Under the pieces are notes generated by a model. The model did no database searches, was not told where the DNA came from, and worked only from the letters and a program-made list of their open reading frames with translations. The translations under genes and the position numbers were made by a program. DNA of 64,000 bases from Desmodus rotundus (Eukaryota > Chordata > Mammalia > Chiroptera > Phyllostomidae). The stretch's first letter is position 1; each line of letters starts with the position of its first letter. The DNA lies in contig NC_071397.1 in NCBI RefSeq assembly GCF_022682495.2, positions 30,147,427 through 30,211,426 on the forward strand, written 5' to 3'. Of this stretch, positions 37,315 to 49,679 are shown piece by piece.

Positions 37315-39250
37315 CTTAGAGATCAAGTGCAACGAAAAGTGAAGAGGGATAACTAGCACAGAATCCCAAAGCATATCGAAAGTTAAAAGGCAGATGGGGA
37401 AGTAAGGACACAAGGAAGACACAAAAAGGAAGACTGGGGAGCAAAAGAGGAAGGTGTTCAGACAAGGAAGCCAGTGGGGGAGAGTGAGCTCAACTGCTGC
37501 TGAGGTCAAGCAGGATAAGGACTGGGAATTTCCATTAGATTTGGTGACATGGAGAAGATTGATAAGAACTGTAGACAAAGAACAGTGTGTTGACGACGAA
37601 GGCGAGAGACAGTGGCAATAGGTTTAGGTGATGTTGAAATTGGAGGATAAGGAGAGGAAAGCAGGGGTTGCCAGCAAACAGTGACACTGCATCAGAGGAC
37701 CATCTGTGATTGTCAAGTACAGAGAGAGATGAACATGTCCATGCTAATGGGATGGTGGCAGTGGAGAGGAAGAGGCTGAAGAAGGAAAGGTGCAGGAGGG
37801 TGCACTCCAGAGACCAGTGGAGGGATTCCACAGAAAAGGGCACTTCTGTTTCTGCAGCAGGAGGAAGGAGGGCGCAGATGATGCAATTACAGTTAGACGT
37901 GTGGGCTGGCAGGCAGGGGCTTGGGGAAGTTCCTGTCTGACAGCTTCTAATACCTCTGTGAAGGAAGAAGCCTGTGCTGTGACTGCTGAAAGAGAACGAG
38001 CAATGGTCTAGGACTCCATTCATTGTATTTCTTATTTCCAGCACTCAGCAGTCCAAGGCACAGGTGAGGTAGGTGGACAGTTGGATTCATCTGAGATTGG
38101 GATTTTGCCAGGTGTGTGCAAAAGGTGAATCGGTATTTTCTAGGAGCACAAAGGGATGGAGGCAGAGGCAGGCCAGTTAGCAAAAGGTTAATTTGTCAAA
38201 AGCTAATTCTGCAAATTGTAAAAAGAATTTTAATTATGTAGTGAAACAAACTTTTTTTTTTTTGCAAAGCAGGTGACAAGAGGTCTGAATAACCAGTCCA
38301 ACAGAAATATTATTAACCTAATTCAGGCTAAAGGAATGCCCCGAATGCTCCCTTCTAAAGCTGGGACAGTCAAGACAGAATGTAGGGATTTTCTCCTCTT
38401 TAAACGCAGTCTTACTGTGAGGTAGAGAAACATTCTAGAGAAATAGGACCAGATGACAAATGTATGGGCCCAGTTGGTTAAGAAGTTTCAAGTTTAGATG
38501 CCAGTTTGGATGGAGAAACATTTGATTGCAAACTGCTATGGAACTATTCCATCCTGATAGGAAAGATGCGTAAGAACGTGAATTATTCTGGAAAAGATCT
38601 TGAAATTCCTGGAGGCAGTCATCTACCCAACTAGGCCCTATTATTCCCTGATCTCAGCTCTGCTTAGCTTTTCTGGAATGGCATTTTGGCAGCTCATACC
38701 CCTTCGACAGGTTTCTGCGGGACCTAGATGATACTAGCTCAGGGGGGGAGCCCTGCCAGGGGATGGTGAACTTTGGTCCAAAGTCACTGTCATTTTGCAA
38801 CGACTCCAAGAGCTGCTTTTGACTCAGATCCTCTGAGAAGGTCAGGCAGTTAGCGTTCCGTGTTGTGAAAACAAAGGGCTACCCAAAGTGCAGTGTGTTG
38901 GGGGCTACAAGGCACTTCTGAAGGAGACTGAAATGTACTGATGACCACTGCTGGCAGACACCCCATAAAACAGACCTGACCAGAGTCTATTATTAGAGAC
39001 TCATTCCAGCCTCTTCTCTTTGCTGCTGTTGCCTGAAAGCTCTGGAGCAGTATTCAGCACTGGCACGTGCTTTTTGTACTGAGAGGAAAAGGAAAGTGGG
39101 GACTGTGTCTGAGTGACCCTGCCAGAATTCCCGGAGGACAGTGTGTGACAGCTTTAATTTTGTGTCTGGTGGATACAAGGATGATTGCTTGGTTATGGAC
39201 TGTATCACTGCCCCTTTGCACTCTCAAGGACTACAGAGATACCCATTCCT
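37315..39250. other. Intergenic sequence, nothing assigned
   Basis: The plus strand is purine-rich, which opens long frames on the minus strand (up to 169 codons at 37535-38044). Their composition (Ser/Leu/Pro/Cys-rich) follows from the base bias, and no family is recognised. The short poly(T) at about 38252-38263 is a homopolymer. Confidence 0.35.
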
Positions 39251-39254
39251 TTGT

Positions 39255-39370
39255 TTGCTCCTTTGTTCATTTATTCATTTGAACATTTGTCAAGAATTTC
39301 TATGTGCCACGCTCTGTGCTAGAACCCAGAGATGGAAAACCTAATAAATACCAGATCCATATTCATGAAG
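39255..39370 (+). mobile_element. L2 LINE fragment
   Basis: 'tcatttattcatttgaacat', 'tctatgtgccacgctctgtg', 'ctagaacccagagatggaaa' is the typical conserved 3' piece of L2 in sense orientation. Confidence 0.7.
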
Positions 39371-39612
39371 ACTCAGGGTCTATTTTCTTTCTTCTGAACC
39401 CCATGGTATTTTACCTGGGTGTCCTTTGAGAACTTTACCTTCTTCACTTTGAACTATAGTTACTTATTTAAGTCTATTTATAAGCCATCTATTTTCATAC
39501 GCCTTTGGTCAGAATTTGCAAAATGGCTGCGGCGTTTTGACCGACAGATAAGTTTTTTCTTTTACCTCATATAGAACTTAAAAAAAACCCTTAACCAAAA
39601 AAAAAAAAAAAA

Positions 39613-39845
39613 GCAAACAAAATATAGCCAGAAACATTGAAGTTAAGAACAATCTAACAATAGCCAGAGGGAAGAGGGGAGGGGATAGTAGGGAGAGGGG
39701 TCTACAGGAGCTACTATAAAGGACACAGGGACAAAACCAAGGGGAAGGGTGGAAGTGGGGGAGGGAGGTGGGTTTGGCTGGGTGGGGGGAGGGGTGAGGA
39801 GAAAATGCAGATAACTGTAATTGAATAACAATAAAAAAAATAAAC
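39613..39845 (+). mobile_element. Recent bat L1 3' end, sense
   Basis: It begins at 'aaaatatagccagaaacatt' and continues through the G-rich L1 3' UTR to 'ctgtaattgaataacaataa' and an A-rich tail. The G-rich pattern is the complement of the tails at 30107-30290 and 60073-60300. It is about 230 bp and 5'-truncated. An A-run precedes it. Confidence 0.85.
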
Positions 39846-39849
39846 CTCT

Positions 39850-42800
39850 AGAATTGGTTACCACATATACAATTTAGAAACCCAAATCAGAAATTTGGAT
39901 TTCTGAAAATACCAGAAGGTCTGCAACCCTGGGTACAATTTTCCACATCTAGAACTGAACAGTGGCTGCCCCTTTCATTAGAGCAGGCACCTGCCAGGAC
40001 ACCCAGTCCGCCCAGTGGTTGGACCATCTGTAATGCCTTTGTTGCCTCTGGAAATTTTGGGACTAATTAGGAAAATATGATAGTTGATTACGTGTGAGTC
40101 AGTAAGAACTGGAACTGCTTTAAGTGGTGACTAAGATAAAAATAAGAAGGGAAGAACACAGGAAAGAAAGTATTTTCAAGGACCATTCCAGCATGGCTTG
40201 ACAGGAATAGGAGCTGTGATCCTAAGCAGCCAGGGGAGTGATGATGTTTCTAGTAGGCATGGTTGGTAGCCAGTCAGGTGCCCTTGGCCAGATGGTGCAG
40301 AAATCTCCTAGGTGCTTTGAGAGTTGGCTGGTAATTGCTCACAGTTGCCGCCTTCTCCGGAAAATTGCCATCCGCTGAATGGGAGCATAAACATCGACAG
40401 ATTGTACACAGGGCTCTCTGGGGGAGATAGCAGCCCATAGTCAATGCTTAATCGACATGGATCTACAAAAGACACTTCTGCTCGCCTCAAGGAGGGGTCA
40501 ACGCAGGGGTGCAATACATGCTCCAGAGCTCCCCACAGATGAGGCTGCAGCTAGACTCCAGCTGCGACCATGGACTTATTTAGCTCTGTCCTCTGCTGTG
40601 TCTTGCTCACCTTACTCCTTTTATCCTGAGGGCACCCTCTCAATCGATCATGAATACCAGAATCTCAGTAAATCATGTACTTCTTGGGAACCCAGACATA
40701 GATAGTATCTGTAACAGAATTACGTAGTTTAAAACTTGGGAAATGGTTAAAGGTGGGGAGATAACGTACATTTAGGAGCTCCTCCCTGTAGGGATTTTTT
40801 CAAAATTATGGTTTTATCTCTACCTCAGCAGCACAGGGCCTGGCATATAGAAAGTGTGGGGCAAATTTTATTTTATTTGTCCAATGATTTTGATTGGGAG
40901 TCTATTGAGTTAGGAAACAGAAAGACTTCCAGTGTAAGACATGAAACATGAGCACAGCAAAGTGGTTGTAGTCAGATACTTAGGTCTTTCACAGGGAAGG
41001 AAACAACTCAAGAAAGAAGCAATAATTAGTGTCAAGTGCAAATAAAATCTTGAACCTTTTCACTGTAATGCAGCCAGCATATGTCTTTACCTCAATTAGG
41101 GACAGAACTCCTACTAGTCTAGATCAATAATTTACAATCCTTCACTATCGTGCTTAGCTTTTCTCATTGCTAGTAAGTAGTGGAAAAGATTAACATTCCA
41201 TTGAGAAAGAATTTATGGATTTTGTTTGTGTTTTGTATTCTATTTGTCGAACAATTGAGTGAGCCACCTGAGACTCTTACAACCAGGGAATGTGCAAAAT
41301 AAATGCAATACTATAATCAAGTGTTTACTGAGGACACTTCAGATGTGATTTATTATGCTTCTCTTCATTAAACTGTCATATATTTTTAAAGATAGAAATA
41401 AAAAACAGACAAAAGCATTCAGATGCTTCAAAGATCACACTATTTGTCTTTTCAAGTATGGGTCCTCAGCATCCCAAATTAGGTGATTTTGAATGCTTTA
41501 AATCTTGGTTGTCTAATTTCATTTCATAAACTGTAATTACAGTTTTTATATCATGCTAAATAGTTCCTTCCCTACTGGATGTTTATACCTTCCAAATATT
41601 TATAGACTGTCATCATTCCTTAGTCCACTCTTTGCAAAGTTGCACATATTTTGTTCCTATAATATTTTTCATAAGTCAGTTTCCTCAATACTAAGCTGCT
41701 TTTCTTAGTTCTCTATTCAGTTTCTCTCCATCTTTTTGATATAGTGCTAATCAAAGGAAAATGAGATATTTTGGGTACAATTTTTCCTAAGATTATTTGA
41801 GAGGTTTGAGGTTTAAAATGCCCTCACCTGGATTAGAGTCCTTCATTTATACATAGCTCAGAATAGTGCTGACTTTATCGGTATTTTTACCATTTTACTT
41901 TGAAAACTCATAACCCATTTCCCATGTAATGGCGTTCAAAAGTCTCTACGCCATTACTGTTCCTTCAGCGATCATGGAATATGCAGAAATTAAATGAGTG
42001 CAGGATATGTTTCTGTAATTTGCTTCTTGTTATGCAATATTGAATCACATTTCCAGCTTCCCTATAGCCATAAACTATTATTATTTCTCAGTGGCCTTCT
42101 AAGTCAGTAATACTTGGAAACTTAAAACTAAATTATTTCCATTCTAGGTTTTCCGGGGAGATATCAAATTCTTTCTTGCAACTGCATTTCTAGACTTTCT
42201 ACATAACTATTTCTTTCCAAAAACATTTCGGTTAACTCGGCTGCATTATTATTAAAAGAATTTATTAAGACAATTCTTTTTGCTTATTATGTCTTTGTCA
42301 TCAAGACATTATAGTACCCTGGTAGGGTACTGTACATATACCCTGAGTGTAAGAGAGATATAAACATAGTATGAAATGCTTGATATGTTCTTCTTCAAGT
42401 AGTATCATTCCTCTAGAACTGTTTTCAATATTTATATTCAATGTATTTCAAGTTTCAAAACATTTTCACATACCTTTTTAGTTTACAAGCCTCGCATGCC
42501 TTCCAAGTGCCATGCAGGGAGTAATGTGGGTCTGGCCTCTAGAGGTCCCGCTCAGTCGGACCCCACTCAGCTGTGCTGGTCGCAGCTCTCTGCACTGAGT
42601 GCCATCATGAGCCCTGTGCTGCACCCACATGATGGATTGTCTGTGCAACCTTTGGAAGGCTCCCCACAGAACTAATTGCTCCCCCCTCCCAGTCCTTGTT
42701 GCCTTAATTTGTATCTCTATGATAGCCCTTGTTTCACCGAAACCTTCACTCTCACTTGTATGCGTGGTTCTCCAACACATCATTATGTAAGCTTGCTATG

Positions 42801-43795
42801 GCTCTGTCCAGTGCCTCACAGAAGAAGTACTAAATAAATAACTCTTGAATAGTGGCAACTCCTGATTTTCTACTTAGATGGGGTTTGGGGAGATGTCCAG
42901 TTGAAGAGAGAGTTGGAAACTAGGAGACTTGTCGGGAGGCTGCATTGGCAGAGCAAGCACGCGGTACCCACTTAGGATGCTTGTTTGGGGTTGGGTCAGG
43001 GTGGCTAAATAGAGAGCATGGGGGGCCATAGGCCTCGGTGCACCCCATGGTGTAGGAAGCAATCAGGGAGGAAGGAACTGAGGACTGTCAGGTTGAGAAC
43101 TGTGAAATGACTTGTAGACGCCTCCCCATCTATGATGATTGGGATTAGAATTTTGGGCTCCTGTTTTCACTCTTGGTTTGTTTCTAGAATTCATTTTCTG
43201 TTTTTCTCTGGGTATTTTCTCTTAATGTTTAATTCTTGGCTCATTGACATGAGACAGAGCAGGTAATGTGTTTCTACCTCCATGCAATCTGATTAATAGA
43301 TAGGACCACTTTCTCCCACCCTTCCCCATTATCAATAAGAGTCCAGTAAGGAAAACAAACTACTCTAGGTATTTTAAAAGAGGGGGATTTCATACAACGA
43401 ATTGGTTTCAACAGCGTTGCAAAACCTGTTGGAGCAAAAGGCAGAAGATGGGGTAATGAAGAGTTAGTGACTATAGGAAGTCACGACCAGACCTGGCTAG
43501 AGGAACGCAAGAGGGGAGGAAGTGATGCCAGACCCAGGTGGATGTTCACAGCAGATGCTGCTGGAGGCCAGAATCCCTGCCATTGCCAAATCCATTGCCA
43601 TTGCTGCTGCAGCTGCAGAGGACCATGGAGGGCACAGCCAGTTGGTTTCCTGGCTGCTTTTCATGGCTGGAACTGGGGACAGTTCTGGAGCTGCAGTCGC
43701 TAGCCTCAGTCCGGAAGACCAGAATGACACTGAAGCCTGACGCTACCCACTGCTGTCAGAAGCAGTTAGAATCTTTTTTTAAAAAATAAAAAATA
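39850..43795. other. Intergenic sequence, mostly unassigned
   Basis: A MIR-tail-like piece ('gggcctggcatatagaaagt') is at about 40835-40855. Part of 41550-42050 may be very old CR1/L3-type LINE (low confidence). Sequence at about 43310-43790 resembles an old interspersed repeat with a GC-rich end, and short frames are open there on both strands. No gene is recognised. Confidence 0.35.
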
Positions 43796-43801
43796 TGTAT
43801 A

Positions 43802-44021
43802 CTGTATTTTTCGGACTATATGACGCACCAGACCATAAGATGCACCTAGGTTTTAGAGGAGGAAAATAGGAAAAAAAATTGAAGCAAAAAATGTGGTCTT
43901 ACTCCTGCCTCCTGTGACCCCCTCCAGTGAGTCAGGTAAGCTACGTTCAGACTATAAGATGAACCCCCATTTTCCTCCCAAATTTGGGGGGGAAAGTGCA
44001 TCTTATAGACCAAAAATACGG
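43802..44021 (+). mobile_element. TA-flanked MITE with long TIRs
   Basis: 220 bp between TA dinucleotides at 43800-43801 and 44022-44023. The left end is CTGTATTTTTCGGACTATAT; the complement of the right end is CCGTATTTTTGGTCTATAAG; the match extends inward through GACGCAC / GATGCAC. There is no coding capacity. TA duplication and TIR layout fit a non-autonomous Tc1/mariner-type element. Confidence 0.85.
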
Positions 44022-44345
44022 TATATATTTTTTTCTTCAGCTCTCTAATCTTCTGCAAGTGCCTCTTTTTAGAAGAACTGATCTAGAAATCATCTGGCTG
44101 AGAAATCTAGAAATTTAATTTTTAGTGTTTCAGCCACAGAATATGAAAAGGTAGAAAGAAAACTAAAAGAAAAATTGGCAAATGAATGTCACACACTCTA
44201 TCCCACCAAATCTTAGGCATAATTCAAATTCTCTACATTTTCCACCCATGAAATAAGGATAGCAGGTGAAGTTTACATATCAATGTAACTTAAATATTGT
44301 AAGCCAGTAAAAGTAGCTTTACCATGTGAAAAATGTTGTTGTATC
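44022..44345. other. AT-rich intergenic sequence, nothing assigned
   Basis: No gene or repeat is recognised between the MITE and the next SINE. Confidence 0.4.
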
Positions 44346-44346
44346 T

Positions 44347-44558
44347 TTTTTTTAAAGATTTTATTTATTTATTTTTAGAGAGAGGGAAAGGGAAGGGGAA
44401 AGAGAGGTAGAGAAACATCAATGTGTGGTTGCCTCTCGCACACCCCCTACAGGGGACCTGGCCCACAACCCAGGCATGTGCCCTGACTGGGAATCGAGCT
44501 GGTGACACTTTGGTTCACAGACCCGTGCTTAATCCTCTGAGTTACACAGGCCATGGGG
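44347..44558 (-). mobile_element. Ves SINE, antisense
   Basis: The plus strand begins 'aaagattttatttatttatt', continues with a GA-rich stretch, and ends with complemented tRNA-like head sequence ('gaatcgagctggtgacactt', 'ctctgagttacacaggcc'). A target duplication is not evident, suggesting an older copy. Confidence 0.9.
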
Positions 44559-44968
44559 CTAATTTTGTTATTTCTTTTAATCAGCGTTTTCTACAGTGTA
44601 TTGTACAGAATACATCCTAAAGAAAGATCTGTTGGTAACATGAGTTTGGGAAACTGCACTTTTCACCCCCTTCTTGGAGTTTCATGCTTCATATCAGCAC
44701 ACTAAGGCTCTGAGAAATTCATTAGTCTCAATCAGATTTGACATTTTTGACACTGCAATTAGTATACATTAGTGAAAAAAAGATGGTCATGACATCTGTC
44801 ACCTGGGGTTTGTGAGGGAGATGGAGGGGAAAATGAGAGTCTGCAAAGGAAAAACTGGAAAGCTTCATGAAGGAGGTGGCACTGAGCTGGTCTGAAAGGA
44901 GGTGCATGAATTTGAATCAATAAAAATAAATAATATGCATGTATCAATACACGTATATACATATCCAA

Positions 44969-45897
44969 GGTCTGTTCAGAAAGTATCCAGCCATTTAGTA
45001 TGAAAAGTAGAGACATTTATTGAAGAAGATACAAGAAACATTGTACACAGGACAATGACACCTCAGTCCCCTTCAAAGAAGGCACGTTAGAACCTCACAC
45101 AGTTTTGCCAGCATCTCTTCCACTGTTCAAAACACTCTGCAAAATCCTCTGTTGGAATCACCATCAGCTGCCCCGTCATATTTTCCTGAACCTCATGGAC
45201 AGTCTGAAATTTCTTCCCTTGCAAAGGTGACTTTAGTTTTGGGAAAAGCCAGAAGTTGCAGGGCGCCAAATCTTGTTCATTGGTAGCAGTTTGAATCAAG
45301 TCATTAGCAACTGCAGCACAATGTTCCTTCTGCTCTGGTAGCAGAAGCTTCAGAATGAATTTTGCCACAACACATTTCATGCCAAGATTCTGAGTCAAAA
45401 TCTCAGGCACAGTAGCTTTTGGAACCCCCAGATCAGCTTCTAGTTCTCACACTGTCTTTGTTGATTGCAGCCCACACACGTTCAACATTCCCAGGTGTTC
45501 TGCTTGTTGCAGGCCTTCCAGAACATGGATCACTTTCAACAGATTCTTGACCATCTTTGAAGTGTTTGTGCTACATTTTTATTTGTGCTGCACTCATTGC
45601 ATTGTCCCCAAAAGCCTTCTGAATCATCTGAATAGTTTCTCATGGAGGACTGTCCAAGCTTAATGCAAAATTTGATGCAGATTCGTTGCTCTACTCAGTC
45701 ATTTTGAATGTAATGGCCACACAGTATAGGTGCTCACTCAATGGCATCTACCGCCCCCACCATTGACTAGTTCAGTGAAGTTGTCGTTGTTCACACGTGC
45801 ACACTCCAGTCCACTCGCCTTGGCTGCCAGGTTACATCGATGTCACACAAACCGATATCATTATATTAACAATGGCTGGACTTTTTCCGGACAGACC
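44969..45897 (-). mobile_element. Near full-span mariner-like transposon (family 2), inactive
   Basis: 929 bp with TIRs: GGTCTGTTCAGAAAGTATCC at the left; the complement of the right end is GGTCTGTCCGGAAAAAGTCC; the match continues inward to CAGCCATT. On the minus strand, 45087-45410 encodes a recognisable C-terminal part of a mariner transposase (107 codons), including the LAPC-FWLFPKLKSPLQGK block. The residue after LAPC, normally the catalytic-region Asp, reads Asn, and upstream coding is frameshifted. The element is dead. A shorter relative is at 27409-28064. Confidence 0.88.
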
Positions 45898-46325
45898 AGA
45901 ATCATATCACATATGTATATACGTATACATATATCACATGTATATGTGATACTAATAGTAACACCATGCACATGCACATCTGTGTTAATTCTTATAACTT
46001 TACTGGTATAGATATTAAAAAAAACTATGTGTTTATAGTTCCAGTCCAATACAACAAGGTTTATTCTTTCTCTGACAGCTAGAAACCTGGCCTTCACCAT
46101 TCACTATATATTTACTGTCTTGTTCAATATTAGTGTACACAAATAAGTTCAGAAATGCTAACTCAGATCTCATTTACTAACTGGAATATAGTATATCTGT
46201 ACAATAACTTTTATCTCAAGCCTTAATAGTATTTGATCAAAATACTGTATTCTAAAGTTACTTAGCTTAGTTCTTTGCTTCTCTACCTTAGTGTGGTAAT
46301 GCCTTTCATAGTTTAGGTCAGTAAC
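45898..46325. other. AT-rich intergenic sequence with alternating AT/GT tract
   Basis: The start (about 45902-45952) is an alternating purine-pyrimidine stretch with self-complementary 'tatcacata' and 'tatgtgata' ends. The remainder is unassigned. Confidence 0.45.
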
Positions 46326-46329
46326 ATTT

Positions 46330-46890
46330 TTTTAGAGCTTGTGTTCCATTTTTGAGTACCCCTAGAAGCTAGTGTATTTTCATTAACCTAGAGTAAAATT
46401 CACTTGTTTGGGGGTAAAATTCCATGAGTTTTGACAGATGCTTAGATCTGTGTATCCACCACCGCAGTCATGTCACAGAGCACTTCTGTTGTCCCCAAAG
46501 GGCCTGGAGCTGCCTCTTTATACACAAGCACTGCCCCCACCTCCAAAACCTGATAATCATTCATCTATTCTAATCCTTCTCTATTTTGGCCATTTTCAGA
46601 AAGCTATATAAATGGACCCTATAATATACGTGCTTTGGGTCTGGTTACTTTCACTTGGCAAAATACATTTGAGATTCATCAGTGTCAATATCAATAGTTC
46701 ATTGCTTTTTAATGCTGAGTAGCATTCCATTGCATGGATGTGCCGTGGTCTGTTCATCTGTTCACTGACTAAAATATTTGGGTTGTTTCTAGTTGGGGTG
46801 ATTATGAACAGAGATATGATAAACAGCCAATAAAGGTTTTTGTGTGAATACAAGTTTTCAATTCTCTTGGGTAAATGCCTAGTAACTTTT
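46330..46890 (-). mobile_element. L1 LINE 3' part, antisense
   Basis: The plus strand reads as complement of L1 ORF2 end: 'gagtagcattccattgcatg', 'atttgggttgtttctagttg', 'gattatgaacagagatatga', 'tctcttgggtaaatgcctag'. It is decayed and the left edge is approximate. Confidence 0.75.
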
Positions 46891-46894
46891 TTTT

Positions 46895-48545
46895 TTCTCT
46901 TTGTGTTTCAGTTTAGGTCATTTCTATGGACCAGTCTTCAAGTTCACTGATTCTTTGTTAAGTGTACTAATACCCATTGAAGGCATTCATTCCTCACCTC
47001 TGTTAATGTGGTTTCCATGTCCTGCTGAAATTACCCATCTGATCTTGCATATTGTTTTCCTTTTCCACTAGAGCAGTTTTCAACCGGTGTGCTGCAAGAA
47101 TTTTTAGAACATGCAATACCCAGCTATTTTGTCAGGGGCACCAATCTCTTTTCCTTTAGATTGTCAAATTTAAAAAAATGGCAACAGCCAACATAACAAT
47201 GGCTATGTGCTGTGAATGAATAAAATTATACCTAACTTTTTGTCAGATAGGCAAAAAATAATATATTTCTTGGGTGTGCTACAGAATTTTAGTAATTAGT
47301 TTATTTGTGCCACGAGACAAAAAAGGTTGGAAATTGCTGCACTAGAACTTTATCACATTTCTCATAGTTAAATTCCCTGTCAGGTAGTTGTGACGTCTCT
47401 GTCACATCCTGGTCTGGTTCTGTCAACTGCTGTATTTTTTGATGAGTTGTTTTTCTCACCTTTTCATGAGTCTTGTAATTTTTTGTTGAAAGCCAGATAC
47501 CTCGTTTAGGAGAACAGAGATGAGGAAAATAGATTTTATGTTTGGAAAAACATATACCTGCTGATCTGCTAGAATTTTAGTGTGCAAAATGAGTCAGGAG
47601 CTGGGCTGAGTTTGGGATTCCCTTCCTCAGGGCAGTGCTTTGCCTCAGTGCACCACAGGCATCAAATTCCTAAGTGACACCTTGTGTTTCAGTTCCGGGT
47701 CTGGTTTGCTGGTGGTTTCTCTCAATGTCTCCTTCACCCTTGGCATTTGGTCTTCCCTTTGCACTGAACATTACAGAGGGGCTGTCTCCTCACTCTTGGC
47801 CCTTTTTTTAGCAATATCTCACTGTCACTTGTTACTCAGCTTGTGAGCCTGGCCGTGGGGAGAGGGAGTTCTCTATTGTTAGTAAGCCTTGGTCTTAGGC
47901 AGGCATTGCCTGGTGGTTGTGGTCTTCTCTGTCCTCCCTCACCTGCAGGTGTGTGCCCAGAAGTATTCCAGGGCCTCTCTCAGGGTTTGGATGACCAGTT
48001 CCTCTCAGTGTGCCAGGGACCTTCCCAGTGTCAGCACTGAAAGTTCAATATCTGTCCCAGGGAAACTGGAACTAGGGACGGAAGGATTATTTTCTGTTCT
48101 CTTGTTTAGTGCCTGAGTTTTGTTGTCCTCTGCAATAGTTTAAGTCTTTTGTTCTACAGGTGAGATACAGGAGAAAGGACCTAGTGGGGGTTTCTTACCC
48201 TTCCAGCAGAGGCTGCTATTTGACTTTTCAGGCCTCTAAGATCGGGGGTGCTTTCTCAGTGTGTTCTAGGTGGGGTTCATGCAGAAGAGCTTGCAAGAGG
48301 GTGTGAACACTCCCAGGTGCAGCTCCCAGATGCATTCAGCCTTTACCAATTTGTTAACTTTTCCCGCTGAGCTCTTCTACGACCATTGTCTCATAATGTC
48401 TGTACCAGGCAAGCACGTGGCCAATGTCTTGTCTCCCTGCAGAGGCCTGTGTCTCCTTAGATTTGGGGCTAGTGGTTATTCTGTGACCTCAGCTCTCTGA
48501 TGGGTTCAACAATATTGATGGACTTGCAGGAAGCCTGATAGTTGT
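46895..48545 (-). mobile_element. Probable antisense L1 5' region
   Basis: Sequence around 46910-47060 and 47350-47500 ('gatgagttgtttttctcacc', 'gttgaaagccagatacctcg') resembles the complement of an old L1 5' UTR. The part beyond 47600 is GC-richer and less certain. A hAT MITE is inserted at 47074-47339. Confidence 0.4.
47074..47339 (+). mobile_element. hAT-type MITE with 8-bp target duplication
   Basis: 266 bp starting CAGTTTTCAACCGGTGTG and ending with the inverse (complement CAGCAATTTCCAACC). It is flanked by CACTAGAG (47066-47073) and CACTAGAA (47340-47347), an 8-bp duplication with one mismatch, as expected for the hAT superfamily. It does not encode a transposase. Confidence 0.85.
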
Positions 48546-48549
48546 TTTT

Positions 48550-49675
48550 TTTTTTTTGTCATGAGTGATGAATAAGTGACATTGTTTTAAGCTCTCTACA
48601 TCCCTGAGCCAAATCTTTGAATTTTTACATTTGTACTAATAGAGAAAAGTTCAACTGCACACACACATGCTATACATGCAGCTCATAGCTGCTCTAGGTT
48701 GGTGAGTATAGGCACAACTGGTCTGTGTTGGTTGGATGCCCAGTTTAGAGCAGACAGGATTGGTTTTAATTTCAATGGACTATCCTGAAAATATGTCATT
48801 TCCACGCTTGTTTTACATGCAATCTAGGAATGTTGTGGAAGTTTCTTTGACATCTAGAATGTCCCACATATCAACATTCTATCACCCTGCCCGTGAGGCT
48901 TTCTCTTTCTTCAAAAATTGGATTGGTATTGCTTACTTAGCTTTATTTTTGCTACAGTAGATGAACTCAAATGTATTCAGTAAGTACATATTGAATGTCT
49001 TACAGAGAGTAAGGTATGTTAGACATGTGTATTATATATTGAGATATTATGGAAAGTCCTAATATCTTATCAGTTTGGGGCTCAAGCGTGTCTTGTAAGT
49101 TGGTGTTTGTGATTTTCAACTCTGTGCAAGCCTGTGTGTTGGGAAGAATTGTGTAAACAAATCCACAGAGGCTTCTGCTAGACATACCGCCTGGCGTTTC
49201 TCCACAATGGCACGTCCTCGAGGATGCACAGGTTCTTTTCACAATCTCTGTCCCTTCTGAACATCTAACATTACATTTTAAACTAATATGATTGCCATTA
49301 TACCTACAATTGATTTTTTAATTTATAGTTATTATAATCACTATCATAATTACTATTTTATTGCCTAGTACTATGCACATTGTTTCATAATTATCTAACT
49401 CATTAATATTTCAACTCTCATTTTTGTAATGACTTAAAGAGTGTCTATTGAACATTTGTGAATTTTTGCAACCCTTATCTTAATATCAAAGGCACTTATT
49501 ATATTTAAAAAGAAAACATCCTTTAAATAGAGGGCTATAATGTTTTTAACTACTATAAGGATAATTTTTACTAAATGTATTCATTGGTATTAGCTTCATG
49601 GTTATTTTTAATCAAAACCTTCTAACAACCTAAGTAACAATAGAGATGGAATTATATATTGCCCTCATTCAGTGT
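48550..49675. other. AT-rich intergenic sequence, nothing assigned
   Basis: A T-run lies at about 48545-48558. No gene or confident repeat is recognised. Confidence 0.4.
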
Positions 49676-49679
49676 GGAA

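Noticed and set aside
37535..38044. 169-codon minus-strand frame
   Set aside because: The plus strand is purine-rich, which suppresses stops on the other strand. Ser/Leu/Pro/Cys-rich composition and lack of any recognised domain or splice signals argue against coding.
42478..42783. 101-codon minus-strand frame in a GC-richer patch
   Set aside because: No recognised family, no splice or Kozak support, and low-GC surroundings; probably an old repeat or chance.
45087..45410. 107-codon frame with clear protein homology as a host gene
   Set aside because: It is the C-terminal part of a decayed mariner transposase lying between the element's inverted repeats, with a changed catalytic-region residue and no intact N-terminal part.
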